Made by a program: the position numbers and the translations under genes
Part shown: positions 12,174 through 20,552 of the stretch, piece after piece
Layout of the letters: each line of letters begins with the position of its first letter
How positions within the stretch are numbered: the first letter of the stretch is position 1
Source of the DNA: Flectonema sp. DT1601
Lineage: Eukaryota; Euglenozoa; Diplonemea; Diplonemida; Diplonemidae
Direction of reading: 5' to 3'
NCBI GenBank assembly: GCA_964019425.1
Contig: OZ025822.1
Location: 62,001-126,000 of the forward strand
Length of the DNA stretch: 64,000 nt
Notes under the pieces: model-generated
Told to the model about the DNA's origin: nothing
Databases searched by the model: none
Seen by the model: only the letters and a program-made list of their open reading frames with translations

Positions 12174-13844
12174 TTACAATTCTATAGAACCTAAAGGTGT
12201 TGGTCTCCGTAAACCAGCAGCGATATCATCAAATATTCCAACGGGGCCATCAATACAAGGATCTGATAAGGACAGTTGGCCACAACATGACCAGTGATTT
12301 GATGAAATAATAGACCCGTGACTGCACAGAGTGCCTTCATAATAATCAACTGTTGAACAACACATTTTAAAAGTTGAACCTCGATACTGTCCGAGATGAG
12401 GAAAACTTTTCGCAGGACGATAAATATCGAGAATAGGTACCGAAGAAGATACGACAAGTCCATTTCTGCTATACAGAGATCGATTAGAAAGTAAACTTCG
12501 ATCTATTTTTAACGGAATCGAACTGGAGTCTCCGTGTGTAATAATACGTGTGCCAGACTTTCCCAAGGAATTAAAAGACTGATGTTCGTCATCGCTGTCT
12601 GAGTCGGTTTCGTCCAACCCACCAGGTCTACCATGATCAGTGTCGAGGATAAGATCATCGTCATCAGCAACGAATGCTCTCACTGTTATGAAGATGTATC
12701 CCAACCCTCCTAAGAAATGATTTTCTTTATCAAGTTTAGCTTTCGCCATTCCCAGTTTCGCCCGCTTTGTTAGTTTAGTCAGCATATCATTGTCGTGGGT
12801 CCCGTGAGGTCCCAGTGGTATTTTCTTTTTTTTTGTTGCAGAGATGCAATTTTGAATCTGTTCAGCAGTGCAAACTACTTCAGCATATCCCAAGAAGACA
12901 TCTTTCTCTTCAGAATCCTCAAAGCGATGCTTCACAGTTGATTCGACTGTGAGACCTCCTTCACCAGAATATTTATAAGTAAATCGATCACCCCATTCTG
13001 GATCTGGAGACGATATCACTGCAGTCCTTCTGTCAGTTTGGTTACTATTCGTCAGACTGCTGATTCCTCTCCCTTTGGATTCTACTACCGTGTAGGCATT
13101 GCAGCCTTTCTTTGTATTTTTCTTTTCTCCACGAAGACCCTGTGAACCCACCACAGACACTTCTACATGAGAAGCTTTCAAAGGCAATTCCGGTACCGCA
13201 ACTCCAGGAGCGTATCCGGATCTCAGAGCAATTGTTACGCTTCCGAGAGTACCGTGTTTTGAGAGCAGCTTATCGCCTTTACAAGGAAGCAGTTCATTGT
13301 GGTAAATAATAGGTTTCGTAAGTAACTCAGAAGGGTCATCAATATTAAGCTCACACTGACCTAATGGTGTTGAAGACCAAGAATCCCTTGAACTAATAGT
13401 AATAGAAAGTGTTACAGGTACTCCTGGAGTAATGTCTAGTGTGGTTCTCTCATTCCAGTGAGGGTGAGTTGATTTTTGAATTACTTTTGTTTTAAATTTC
13501 CACATTCCACCAGCTCCTTTTGACAGCATCACGTCTGCATATGCATTACTAGTCCCCTTGCGTGACACTCCTGGTAAAGAGTTACATTTTATAATTGTAA
13601 CGTCTAACTTAACAATTTTCCCATCTCCCTTTGCCAAATGCATTATTTTTGCTGCTGCTCCAACTCCATGTTTCAGTTTATTAGTAGTCTTCTCCGCAGT
13701 TTTCTTTATCGCTGCTGCCACTCCTTCACTTTTTGATTGCTCAGCCGCAGCTAGTTGTTCCTTAAGTTTTGCAATCTCGGCATCTTTCTCGTCAAGTACC
13801 TGACTCGAGGGTTCGGAAGGCGCTGCATCTTCCTCTCCCGCCAT
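12174..13844 (-). CDS. Double C2-domain protein with C-terminal Cys/His cluster
   Basis: The product is 556 residues from the ATG that reads MAGEEDAAP. The open frame extends ten codons further, but TTCTTCAG ends one base before this ATG and looks like a splice acceptor. Residues about 18-45 are a short coiled coil. C2-A spans about 65-205 (VKLDVTIIKCNSLPGVSRKG, NAYADVML, HPHWNERTTLDI, PLGQCELNIDD). C2-B spans about 215-400 (HVEVSVVGSQGLRG, NAYTVVESKG, DPEWGDRFTY). Few of the Asp residues that bind calcium are visible, so both domains may be calcium-independent. An acidic linker follows. The C-terminal 60 residues carry C..HGS....HWSCCG......C, a possible zinc site resembling motifs seen in CHORD-like knuckles. 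A membrane-tethering or trafficking role is inference. Confidence 0.85.
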   Translation of the reverse strand: MAGEEDAAPSEPSSQVLDEKDAEIAKLKEQLAAAEQSKSEGVAAAIKKTAEKTTNKLKHGVGAAAKIMHLAKGDGKIVKLDVTIIKCNSLPGVSRKGTSNAYADVMLSKGAGGMWKFKTKVIQKSTHPHWNERTTLDITPGVPVTLSITISSRDSWSSTPLGQCELNIDDPSELLTKPIIYHNELLPCKGDKLLSKHGTLGSVTIALRSGYAPGVAVPELPLKASHVEVSVVGSQGLRGEKKNTKKGCNAYTVVESKGRGISSLTNSNQTDRRTAVISSPDPEWGDRFTYKYSGEGGLTVESTVKHRFEDSEEKDVFLGYAEVVCTAEQIQNCISATKKKKIPLGPHGTHDNDMLTKLTKRAKLGMAKAKLDKENHFLGGLGYIFITVRAFVADDDDLILDTDHGRPGGLDETDSDSDDEHQSFNSLGKSGTRIITHGDSSSIPLKIDRSLLSNRSLYSRNGLVVSSSVPILDIYRPAKSFPHLGQYRGSTFKMCCSTVDYYEGTLCSHGSIISSNHWSCCGQLSLSDPCIDGPVGIFDDIAAGLRRPTPLGSIEL

Positions 13845-15245
13845 CCTGAAGAATAAAGATGAGACGGTCAACACATTTTAATAATAAAAATAAACTCCAC
13901 AACAGTTCATCCAACGTATTCTTGGAACACAGTCACTGTGAGGAAAAAAAAAAAAATTGTTTTGTCAAAAAGTTTTTCTTGATAAGACTAATATGAAACA
14001 ATTGATCAACTAAGAACCACCACGACAGCTGACAGGTAACGGTAAGGCGGGTGGGGAACTATGTTTTCTTTTTTTGTTGGATTATTACAACCCTTCTTAA
14101 GATGCATAGAAATGTATCAAAAAATTATCCACTCCAACAACAACATTGTTGGTACGTTGCGTGCCGATCATCATAAAAATACTTTACAACAAAATCCATT
14201 CAACTTAAAAGAAAAAAAGCAAGGGGGGGGGAAAAAAAGAAAATCTGGATATATATGAAAACTGTGATCGCCTCTTAACAAAAACAAAGAAAAGAGGAAT
14301 TCCATGAGAATAGTTTTTTATTAAGTCGGTGGCTACACTGCCAACAGTTTTTCTTTTTTTTTTTTTCGTGTGTTGGGGTGACGGGTAACTCGCCGACCAC
14401 AGCGAACAGAATGCCAAAAGGTGGCTATTCGTGTACGAAGAACTCTGAAGAATCTGTTTTGAAAAAAAACAAAAAAAAAAAACAAAAAAAAACGCACGAG
14501 AAAAAAAATAGGTTATATTTGCAGGAAGAACGGAGGTTGTGTGGAAAAGTGGTGCCCGAAGAACGAGAACACGGGCCCACAGCAGGGTGGCAATGGAAAC
14601 TCGTGTGCCATTTGTGCTTCGAACCCGATCAGTTTCCGACCATTTGAGGTAGTTTTCGTTTCGTTGTTGGTTTCGTGATTTTGATTTTGTCTTTTATTCA
14701 TGTTTCACGAGAGTTTTCTCTCTTTTCCTGTCTTCTCTCCCTCTCCCTCTCTCTCTCGCGTCCTGAATGCTCCTACAGGTAAGCAGAAACAACGGGTCTA
14801 TTAAGACACGCTACTACTCCCAGTCAGTGAAAAACGACAACTTGCAACTTATTTTCAGGTGTAAAGACAGAATGAACATAAAAAATGCCTTCTGAAAATA
14901 GATACTAAGAAGGAGAAAACATCGTAAAAAATTGAACGAATGAATAAAAAAAGAATACGGAGTGACCTGGAGACTTTCAGCTAGGTATTAAAAACTATTC
15001 AGGATAGCCTTTTTTATTTATTGAACATAGATAGAATCCGTGACCATAAAAAACATCGGCTTTCAACTCGAATAGTTCGTTCTCTGATTACGTCGGTATA
15101 AAATAAAGCACTGTAAGTTTTCTCGCAGATTTCAAGGAAAAAAAAAAGAGAAAAAAAAACTGCCCTAAGTCCGCAAATATCTATCATCATCATAATGGAA
15201 CAGCGACAATTGTTTGATTGAAAAATAAACAACTGAAACAACCAT
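13845..15245. other. Long intergenic region, no gene assigned
   Basis: This 1.4-kb spacer has A/T homopolymers, a C/T-rich tract at about 14716-14762 (TCTCCCTCTCCCTCTCTCTC) and several weak short frames (14378-14647 plus, 14205-14417 minus) with no recognisable protein features. Around 15050-15110 it contains a segment similar to ones at about 28490-28545 and 47283-47335 (core TCTCTGA.TACGTCGGT); see the finding on dispersed intergenic elements. Confidence 0.4.
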
Positions 15246-15566
15246 TCACAATGATCTCTCGGGAGGTGATACAGCGCGAACAGCAACTAAGGCAGGGCCT
15301 GCAGCTGGGCTGCTGATAGGGCTTTTTAAGGGACCCCCAGGAGCCGTTTGGGCTAAAAACATACAAACAGGATCGTCAACAAGTCCGATAACTGTTTCAA
15401 GGTAAACCATTACTTTTGCTGCTTCCCTGACACCGAGGACTGATTGCTTAAGAGCTTCCATTCCCATACTACGACAGTCATCAATGGCTCGGAATAAGAC
15501 ATCAATCCCAGGAAACAGTGATTTCAGGGGAAGTCCTCGTAGGGATTCGAACTTTGTATCCGACAT
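15246..15566 (-). CDS. Small conserved-looking hypothetical protein
   Basis: This 106-residue frame is not recognised. It has a helical N-terminal two-thirds (FPGIDVLFRAIDDCRSMGMEA and an EAAKVMVYLETVIGL stretch) and a Pro/Ala-rich tail. The ATG sits 17 nt after CTAAACAG, which matches the acceptor consensus seen before other starts here. This is the main reason to think it is a gene. It lies head-to-tail between the C2 gene and the ABC ATPase gene. A further 3' exon cannot be excluded. Confidence 0.55.
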   Translation of the reverse strand: MSDTKFESLRGLPLKSLFPGIDVLFRAIDDCRSMGMEALKQSVLGVREAAKVMVYLETVIGLVDDPVCMFLAQTAPGGPLKSPISSPAAGPALVAVRAVSPPERSL

Positions 15567-15864
15567 GTGAATTAGTGTAGATCTGTTTAGCTGGAAAAAC
15601 TATGGTATTAGATCGCACACAAAAAATGCTTTTTAAAAAAATGTTTCTTCATAATAATAATAATGTCCACACATTTGATTAAAGTTTCCCTGTATGAAGG
15701 AAAAAAGAAGTGCTCTGATCCCTTTATATTTCTCTTCTATTTGAAAGAAAGCGATTTAGCTATTACGAATACTGTCACTAGTCATGTAGTGATCGTTATA
15801 GCGTCTGCAATATTTCAGATTACATTATGTGAGATGTGCGATTTGATCAAAAGAAAAAAAGTGA
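15567..15864. other. Intergenic, no gene seen
   Basis: This is spacer between the small hypothetical gene and the ABC ATPase. The acceptor-like AAACAG ends at 15583. The plus-strand frame at 15663-15872 is without features. Confidence 0.45.
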
Positions 15865-16662
15865 TTACATAATTCGAAGACCTTCCGCGTGTTCTTGCCA
15901 GTCTTTTGAGTGAGAGGTTTCTTCGAGACGGCGTTCAGACTTTAGCCAATCTTTAATGACCTGGTAATACATTTTATTAGATGATGATAACTCAGGGATG
16001 TCAGCTGTAGCCTGAAGTGTTACTTTACCTTCGGTAACGCGAAGGATGTGAGTTGGTTTCCAGTCTTCTATTCCGTCAAAGATGTGAGTTGCGTAGAGGA
16101 TTGTCGCTGGGTCTTCGCCAGTTGATTCTAATTTTAGGAATTCCTGAATAGCATCTCTGACGAGGATATCAACATCAGTAGTGATCTCGTCGAGTATTAT
16201 TAACTTTTTACGATCAGCTAATCCAAATAATATTTGAGCCCTCCTCAACTGCCCATCACTAAGTTGTGCTAGTTGCCAATCAAGATTAACTCGAAGTACT
16301 TCACAAAGTGTTTTAACTCTTTGAGTTTTCAAAGCCTGTGAAGGCAGAATTTGCCTCACTGTTACGTCAAGAAAGTTTCTCGTCTGAGCCCACCACTCTC
16401 CCAGATAACTAATATCCTCAACAAGTTTTGTGTCGTGAAACGCTTGTCTTCCGCATACCAACACAGCATCTTTAGGTACCATAATCCTACCAGCGACTAT
16501 TCTTAATAAAGTACTCTTTCCAGCTCCATTCTGACCAACAACAAGAACTCTTGATCCCTGCGGAATATCAATTTTGACATCTCTAAGTGCGTAGTCAGCG
16601 CTCTCTTTACCTCTTCTGGAATATTTGTAGGTCAGGTTGTTGATGCTGACGACTGGTTCCAT
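15865..16662 (-). CDS. CAF16/ABCI-type soluble ABC ATPase
   Basis: The 265-residue product is a single nucleotide-binding domain without membrane segments. Visible motifs are Walker A GQNGAGKST (about 43-51), signature LSDGQLRRAQI, Walker B KLIILDEITTDVD and the H-loop YATHIFDG. The combination of LSDGQ.RR.QI and ATHIFDG..DW.P is characteristic of the yeast CAF16 / plant ABCI19-21 group. Yeast CAF16 associates with the CCR4-NOT transcription/deadenylation complex; plant relatives are cytosolic. The function here is inferred from family only. The upstream metallopeptidase gene ends just 91 nt away, and TTTAAACAG ends 33 nt before this ATG. That spacing leaves little room for an independent promoter. 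Confidence 0.92.
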   Translation of the reverse strand: MEPVVSINNLTYKYSRRGKESADYALRDVKIDIPQGSRVLVVGQNGAGKSTLLRIVAGRIMVPKDAVLVCGRQAFHDTKLVEDISYLGEWWAQTRNFLDVTVRQILPSQALKTQRVKTLCEVLRVNLDWQLAQLSDGQLRRAQILFGLADRKKLIILDEITTDVDILVRDAIQEFLKLESTGEDPATILYATHIFDGIEDWKPTHILRVTEGKVTLQATADIPELSSSNKMYYQVIKDWLKSERRLEETSHSKDWQEHAEGLRIM

Positions 16663-16753
16663 TTTATAAAACCTTCTTTAGATAAATACTTTCGCTGTTT
16701 AAAGAATAAATAAATTAAAGGATTGAAAGAGGGCACCTACACAACAATTGTTC

Positions 16754-17674
16754 TCATGCTTCGAATTCGATACGAAATTCTCCTCCGTACTTTGCAACAT
16801 AATATTTATTACCAATCTTCCAAACGTGATCAACGAATGTCGGTTGGTGTATGAAATCATCGGGTTCAATAGTACTGTAGACTACTAACTGTTTGTCCCA
16901 ATTTAACCATGATAAAGTCACTGCTGTGGGAGAGCTGTTCTGTACGCGAAGCTGAACTACTTCAGAGCTACTCAAACTTGAAGAGTCAGGAGGAAGTGGT
17001 GTCGATTCTAGAATTGTTTCGGCGTCTTGAAGAGGTGTGACTTTATGACGACCTGAAAAGATAGATCCAATAATTCCAAACACTGACGGATCGAGTTCCA
17101 GCAGTCCGATTGGACCTCCAACAGGTGGTCCTCCAGCTCCTTTACCTCCAAAATAGTACATCGTGGCTTCGGCAAAATATTCATACTTGTTGGTAGAGGC
17201 ATAGTAAGGATTCCATTTTTCTTTATTTTGTTCATAACTCTGTTGGACTCGAGTTTGTATTTCATCATTCCACGGGATACCTAAGTCCATAACAGCGTGA
17301 GCTAGTTCATGAATCAACATGTCATTTGGAGTCTTTCCGAGAAGATTTTCTGCTCCAACTGCAGCAAAGTGTCTGCAACGAACTCCTCTATTCGTTTTAT
17401 TATTTTTAATCCAATCATCTCGAATGTCTTCAAGGTATGGAACATCTATTAAGGAATCACACTCTCTGACTAACAGTATCGTGAGTCCCTTAGTATGTAG
17501 TGTTTTTATTATGGAATGGTCGAGTCCTTGAAACATTTTATCTATTCGGTCTCTCGCAATAAATAACACGGAGTCGTCCTCAGTTGTGTGACACTTTATT
17601 GGAAATCCTTTTGATGACAATAATAACTTCCCGAAATATCCTTTTTCAGGAGGGTCTACTATTTGAACAATCAT
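16754..17674 (-). CDS. HExxH metallopeptidase-like protein with C-terminal VHL-like beta domain
   Basis: The product is 306 residues from the ATG that reads MIVQIVDPP. The longer frame (to 17749) would translate a T-rich stretch and an AAACAG acceptor, so I reject it. Residues about 130-200 contain HELAHAVMD (HExxH zinc site with catalytic Glu). About 50 residues later comes YEYFAEATMYYF, where the first Glu or the AE pair can supply the third zinc ligand. This matches gluzincin-like families such as fungal conidiation protein 13 relatives. The last 75 residues (LRVQNSSPTAVTLSWLNWD, then PTFVDHVW) match the beta domain of VHL, including the WLN.D and H.W signatures. No signal peptide is seen, so the enzyme is probably cytosolic. 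The VHL-like part might recognise a substrate (inference). Confidence 0.82.
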   Translation of the reverse strand: MIVQIVDPPEKGYFGKLLLSSKGFPIKCHTTEDDSVLFIARDRIDKMFQGLDHSIIKTLHTKGLTILLVRECDSLIDVPYLEDIRDDWIKNNKTNRGVRCRHFAAVGAENLLGKTPNDMLIHELAHAVMDLGIPWNDEIQTRVQQSYEQNKEKWNPYYASTNKYEYFAEATMYYFGGKGAGGPPVGGPIGLLELDPSVFGIIGSIFSGRHKVTPLQDAETILESTPLPPDSSSLSSSEVVQLRVQNSSPTAVTLSWLNWDKQLVVYSTIEPDDFIHQPTFVDHVWKIGNKYYVAKYGGEFRIEFEA

Positions 17675-18029
17675 ACTCCTCCTGCTTGTGGTCGCTGTTT
17701 TAAAAAAAGGAAAAAAGAGAGAAATGATTAAAATACACAACAATACCATACAAGGCTAGTACAGGTACAAGACTACTCCTCTGGGGATACCCAGAATAGA
17801 GAAGAGGATAGATAAGGAAGTCGATTACATTGCGTACTCTCATACAGCAAACTAACAACGGTTTAACTCCAATAGAACTGCAAGGCAACAGCAACGTAAG
17901 TAGACCCAATCTTGTTCGGATAGATTGACGGAACAAAAACAAACAAAAAAAAATAAAAAATAGTAACCTTTAAAACAATAGTAAACTACGCTACTTAAAA
18001 AAAAAAAAAAAAAAAAAAAATAGCAATTG
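17675..18029. other. Intergenic, no gene seen
   Basis: This spacer includes a 5' acceptor-like TTTTTTTAAAACAG ending at 17695 and an A-run at about 17998-18020. No further gene is apparent. Confidence 0.45.
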
Positions 18030-19283
18030 CTAACACCATCGATGTGTAGTCATAGTGGAAGGCGGTTCAATACCATCAGCGATGCGAGACATTGTTCCTA
18101 CTGATAACTTCGATGCTACTTCGTTAAATAAAAAAGGAATTTTCCTCCTTCGAGGTGGGCTCATAGCCCTAACAGGAGGTTCAGGAGCTTCATATGTGTT
18201 CCAAGTACTTGGTGCGAATGGAGATTGATTAATACTGAGTACTGAATTATTATCAATTAGTTGACTGCTTTGATTATATGAAAATGAAGAAGCACGAACC
18301 GTAGCTGGGGATGCGGATAACGCTGCGAGCATTAGACCAGATAGTGGTGGGCTGCTAATAACATTCGATTCTTCAGTCCAACGAGTGCTTCTATACCGCG
18401 GAGGTGTCGTATGAGTTGGTGTCCACATTGGTCTTGCTACCTTTGCTATGACACTGAACTCGTCAGCCCATCTTAGAAAAAGTCTTTTTCGCAAAATTAT
18501 TTCACTCCGTTCACACTCTTCAAACGGTTCCAATGATCTCCTCGTAACTCTCTCAGTCCATTCTAAATCCCATGTTCTACCTAAACCTATTGATGTTGCA
18601 ATTGGTGAGTGAGGGCTTGCCGATAAAGGAACTCCACATGTCTCCCACTTTTGATAAACAAATCTCTTCCTGTCATGTGTCTCACCATTGATAATTACAT
18701 CTCGTCGGACTTCTTCGCGCATTACCAGGAATTGAATTTCCATTGATACATCAGATTCACGTGCTTGTGAAACACCCCTGTCAAGTTGAGCAACAGACTG
18801 TTCTCTAGTCTTTGCATCACGTTCAACTAAATCAGTTATAATTGGTAAGGAAGGTTGAATTACTTGAGGAGATGGAGATAGCGGAACAGGTTGAGAAATT
18901 GCTGCTTTTGGTGTCTTCGGAGTTTCAGGTGCAATTTGCATTTCAGCAAAGCTCTTAACTGATGCTAATGAACTCCTTCTGGATGGGATACCAGTACTGG
19001 TTTTTATTGATTCTGACTTTGTGCTATTTGGGATTATATTTTGCTTGGGAGTGTCCTGCTCTGTTTTTGACTTAATTTTTTCAATAATTTCTTCCTTCAT
19101 CAGACCTGAGGCTTCCAATACTTTCTCTATTCGATCTATAAAAACAGATTTATCAATTGGATCGATTTCAAATTCTCTTTTTACGACATCTTCTAATCCT
19201 CCGAAACCAACTACAGCTGACTGGGTCACTAAACCTGATCCTTGCTGTTGGAGAATAGAAAATAACTCATCCGCTGAATTCAT
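18030..19283 (-). CDS. Unrecognised 417-residue protein
   Basis: The family is not recognised. The N-terminal 100 residues look folded and helical (DELFSILQQQGSG, DKSVFIDRIEKVLEASGL). Residues about 100-170 are Ser/Pro/Lys-rich and probably disordered (PETPKTPKA). Residues about 180-310 contain repeated Arg/Trp motifs (KRFVYQKWETCG, WDLEWTERVTRR, KRLFLRWADEFS, YRSTRWTEESN) spaced roughly 35-40 residues. They look like short internal repeats of a W-x-E/D type. The tail is basic and Pro-rich. The ATG lies 18 nt after TTAACAG. A cytoskeletal scaffold would fit the composition, but that is a guess. Confidence 0.75.
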   Translation of the reverse strand: MNSADELFSILQQQGSGLVTQSAVVGFGGLEDVVKREFEIDPIDKSVFIDRIEKVLEASGLMKEEIIEKIKSKTEQDTPKQNIIPNSTKSESIKTSTGIPSRRSSLASVKSFAEMQIAPETPKTPKAAISQPVPLSPSPQVIQPSLPIITDLVERDAKTREQSVAQLDRGVSQARESDVSMEIQFLVMREEVRRDVIINGETHDRKRFVYQKWETCGVPLSASPHSPIATSIGLGRTWDLEWTERVTRRSLEPFEECERSEIILRKRLFLRWADEFSVIAKVARPMWTPTHTTPPRYRSTRWTEESNVISSPPLSGLMLAALSASPATVRASSFSYNQSSQLIDNNSVLSINQSPFAPSTWNTYEAPEPPVRAMSPPRRRKIPFLFNEVASKLSVGTMSRIADGIEPPSTMTTHRWC

Positions 19284-19562
19284 AGTTTTTTACCAACACG
19301 CCTGTTAATAATTAAAAATATTTTATTTTTTAATGTGCTCACATAGTCTAAATTAATTAATGGGTTGTTTATTTTTTTTCTTCTTTTTATTTCAATTTGG
19401 AAATCTTATTCTATTCATTTTATTTCATTTCATTTCATTTCTTTCTTTTTTTTTTTTTTTTGAAAAAAAAAAAAAAAAAAAAACCATAACAAAACAGAAT
19501 AAACAATAATAAGTTGGCATTAAAAACAGAAGCCTTTTGGCTGTTCTTCCACTGTTTGATGT
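19284..19562. other. Intergenic, homopolymer-rich
   Basis: This holds a TCATT-type microsatellite (CATTTCATTTCATTTCATTT near 19417-19441), then a T-run and an A-run (19444-19483). They could form a T/A hairpin. No gene was seen. Confidence 0.5.
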
Positions 19563-20221
19563 TTAGTCATCTTCACTGTTGCAGAGTTCGATATCGCCGA
19601 GTTCATCGGCGCTGCCTGTGAATGAAATAAATTCTTTTTGAGTAGGATAGTCGTGTTCTTTATCTGAATCAAAGTCATCAGCTATGCTGTCATCTAATAA
19701 TTCTCCTCCAGCGAGGACATGGAGATACTCTAATCTCCGGTGAGTAAGTTCCGCTTGACAATTACTCAATTTTTTCGTCCAACGATCAATCTCTCTCAGA
19801 AGTAGTTTCGCATCAGGGTGACCTCCGAAATCATGTTTATGGATGTTCATGACTTGACTTTGAACTCCTTCTAATCGCTGCTGACGTTGCAACAATTCTT
19901 TCTTTCGTTTTTCATCGGCAGTTTTCTTTTCGAGTTCTATTTTCTCGCGATGATCGCTTCGAAGCTGTTAATTTTTTTTTATTTTTTTTTTCCCTCCAAT
20001 TGCATACAAGAAAAAATGTGAGGATCCATAATACAAACCCGATTACTTACGGTATCGCTGTTGTGCATTTCGTAGGTGTACTTCAGTCGTGACTTGGAAC
20101 TGGAAACACTTCCGCAATCCGTCACATCGTCTGCCTTTAGAGACGGTAGCTTCCCAACTGGAGCTGTCCTGGTGTAAATGTTGCGAACACTACTTAGCTT
20201 TTGCGTAGTAAAATCATTCAT
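19563..20221 (-). CDS. Coiled-coil protein, two exons
   Basis: The spliced product is about 190 residues. Exon 1 is 20221-20051 and exon 2 is 19964-19563. The 86-nt intron runs GTAAGT..TTAACAG and joins in phase 0 (NSDT then LRSDHREK). Exon 2 begins with a highly charged coiled coil (EKIELEKKTADEKRKKELLQ), followed by a second helix (LLLREIDRWTKKLSNCQAEL) and an acidic tail. TTTCCGCAG ends 22 nt before the ATG, like other starts here. The frame is open upstream of the ATG as far as that acceptor. It could therefore instead be the 3' part of the next gene upstream, but the phases do not match unless an extra small exon exists in 20244-20582. The family is not recognised. Confidence 0.6.
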
Positions 20222-20552
20222 ATTTTGTGGTGTAAATGGATTTCTGCGGAAACATGAAATACTTTATTAATCAATTACTGTTTTATTTTTCAATTCAGTT
20301 AATCAACACAAAGAAAAACCAGACAGGATAGGGTTATAATGGAACACATTCGCATTCAAGTGACACAAAATAATGGTCAGCTAATAGGACCAGAATGATG
20401 CATAAAATTAGATATCAGCAGTTAATCAGTTTCGGTTCTATTTATCAAAGAACATGGTGATAACACGATAAAAGGCACGGAATCGAACTGGCCACTTTGA
20501 ATGGAAGTCGGATCATCATACAACCGGAGTATGTTTGCCAGCAGTAAACTCC

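Noticed and set aside
14378..14701. Possible small gene with Cys residues (EEREHGPTAGWQWKLVCHLCF)
   Set aside because: The frame opens with homopolymer-coded Lys/Gln runs, is on the opposite strand to all other genes, and has no acceptor or domain support.
20470..20545. tRNA-like sequence: B-box-like AGTTCGATTCC and a CATAC-TCCGGTT-GTATG stem-loop on the minus strand
   Set aside because: The T-arm does not pair, no acceptor stem matches the 3' CCGTGCC, and the position before the anticodon-like triplet is not T. At most it is a decayed remnant.
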